From contig CM022678.1 in assembly GCA_012295275.1 (NCBI GenBank), positions 4,084,718 through 4,117,217 of the forward strand: a stretch of DNA of 32,500 bases, in the 5' to 3' direction. Under the pieces are notes generated by a model. It worked only from the letters and a program-made list of their open reading frames with translations, was not told the DNA's origin and searched no databases. This DNA comes from Chrysomallon squamiferum. Taxonomy: Eukaryota > Mollusca > Gastropoda > Neomphalida > Peltospiridae. The position numbers and the translations under genes were made by a program. This document shows positions 31,500 to 32,500 of this stretch, piece after piece; within the stretch, counting starts at the first letter, position 1, and the number at the start of each line of letters is the position of its first letter.

Positions 31500-32345
31500 T
31501 GTATATATTAGTACATTAGTAAGTTATGACAGTTGAGTGCATTATTCAGTAAATATAAATATATTAGTCAATAAATATAAGTATACTGGTCAGTAAATAT
31601 AAGTATGTTAGTCAATAAATGTGAATTTGCTATTTATTATATCTCAGTACATTAGCCAGTAAATATTATTGTATTCGTGAGTAAATTCGATTGCAGTAGT
31701 CAATGAATATCGGTACATTAGTCAGTATATATTGATGTATTATTTAGTTCATATTTTTCGTTTAGTAATTTAATTTCTGTCAATTGGTATATCTCAGCCT
31801 GTCAGTCTTTTAGTCAAAAATAGACCTATCAGAGCGTCACTCTATAAATTTGTCCGTTAGTCACTCAGTACATTTTTTGTCCGTTAATCAGTAAATGTCA
31901 GGCCGTAATTTGCAGAATGTACCTGCGTCAGTCAGTGACTTACATCAGTGAATCAGTAAATCTCAGTCTGTCGATAAATAAATATCTCGTCCGTTAATCG
32001 GTATATTCGAATCCGTCAATTATATCTGCACGTTTCAGGCTATTGGTATTTACACTTACTATTTTTTTCTAAGTAATTTATTAGGTGATAATTTCAGTCA
32101 GTAGGTCAGTCAATTTCAACTCCATTGTCAAAAAAAAAAAAAAAAACGAAAAAAACCCCCAAACAAGTGAGACTAGTCTGTTATTCAAGAAATTCGATTG
32201 TTTTATTCTTGCTGGTTAACGTTCATTTTCTATCTGTTGAACTGGAACATCATTTTCGCTCAATTAGACAAATAAAAAATGAACTGTTCAGCTAAGCAGT
32301 CAAATAGCCTTCCTTGTATCATATTTCGTTATGATGTCTCCATAG
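31500..32345. repeat. Large inverted repeat, right arm, with inverted promoter copy
   Basis: Mirrors 29545-30230. Its distal part (about 32150-32345) is an inverted copy of the gene B promoter region, up to a point just short of the CRE. It is then cut off by AAT/GAT repeats. The leader exon is not present in this arm. Confidence 0.7.
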
Positions 32346-32349
32346 TACA

Positions 32350-32456
32350 ATGATCATAATAATGATAATGATAATGATAATAATAATGAAATAATAATGA
32401 TGATGATGATGATAATAATAATAATAATAATAACAACAACAACGACAACAACAACA
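32350..32456. repeat. (GATAAT)n / (GAT)n / (CAA)n microsatellite
   Basis: Triplet tract at the end of the inverted arm. The last 40 bases of the window are the reverse complement of the intron segment at about 29045-29083. Confidence 0.85.
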
Positions 32457-32500
32457 GTAATTACAGGCCAAAGACATTTCTTGGTCAACAAAAAGATTGT

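Noticed and set aside
32290-32345. Promoter of a divergent plus-strand gene beginning just after the inverted copy
   Set aside because: The leader exon that should follow is missing: microsatellite and then inverted intron sequence occupy its place up to the window end.

Overview
The window is animal nuclear DNA: AT-rich, with short exons and long introns, GT-AG splice sites, and an extreme load of simple repeats such as (AAT)n, (GA)n, (CA)n, (GATA)n and (TA)n. Repeat density, intron style and an expanded CUB/SRCR gene family suggest a mollusc, probably a cephalopod such as an octopus. That assignment is inference; no species-specific gene is visible.

Two minus-strand genes can be rebuilt exon by exon, with every coding phase matching. 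Gene A (11445 down to the left edge) has a signal peptide followed by at least five CUB domains. Each CUB domain uses three exons with start/end phases 1-2, 2-1 and 1-1. CUB2+CUB3 (6114 to 3394) and CUB4+CUB5 (1752 to beyond the left edge) are a tandem duplication. CUB3 and CUB5 carry cysteines; CUB2 and CUB4 have none. Gene B (29445 down to 19895, with alternative 3' exons down to 15464) has almost the same signal peptide followed by four group A SRCR domains (six cysteines, two exons each) and a transmembrane end. One ending is a short hydrophobic exon (19895-20007). The other is two exons giving a membrane span, a basic stop-transfer motif and an acidic tail (15867-16020 and 15464-15554). 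The first SRCR domain carries a one-base frameshift in a run of seven G.

The two genes share not only the signal-peptide exon but about 370 bp around it, including a conserved TGACGTCA palindrome and a CCAAT box. The same promoter-like module occurs twice more without the exon (about 13205-13290, and inverted at about 32150-32345). This looks like a locus where one promoter-plus-leader cassette has been copied in front of different extracellular domain sets, as expected for a secreted or surface recognition family resembling DMBT1 in domain content. The CUB paralogues differ strongly in exon loops while adjoining intron is identical, which suggests diversifying selection on the ectodomain.

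The remaining sequence is introns and intergenic DNA filled with repeats: a 722-bp MITE with CAGT ends and TA flanks (2509-3230), a 732-bp element with roughly 55-bp inverted ends (10144-10875), three copies of a 170-bp core repeat tied to arrays of a TTAGTACATTAGTCAGTAAAT-like motif, a tRNA-derived SINE (30552-30760), a dispersed 0.77-kb duplication, tandem arrays of 60, 73 and 46 bp, and a large inverted repeat (about 29545-30230 against 31500-32345). No rRNA gene, CRISPR array or functional tRNA gene was seen.
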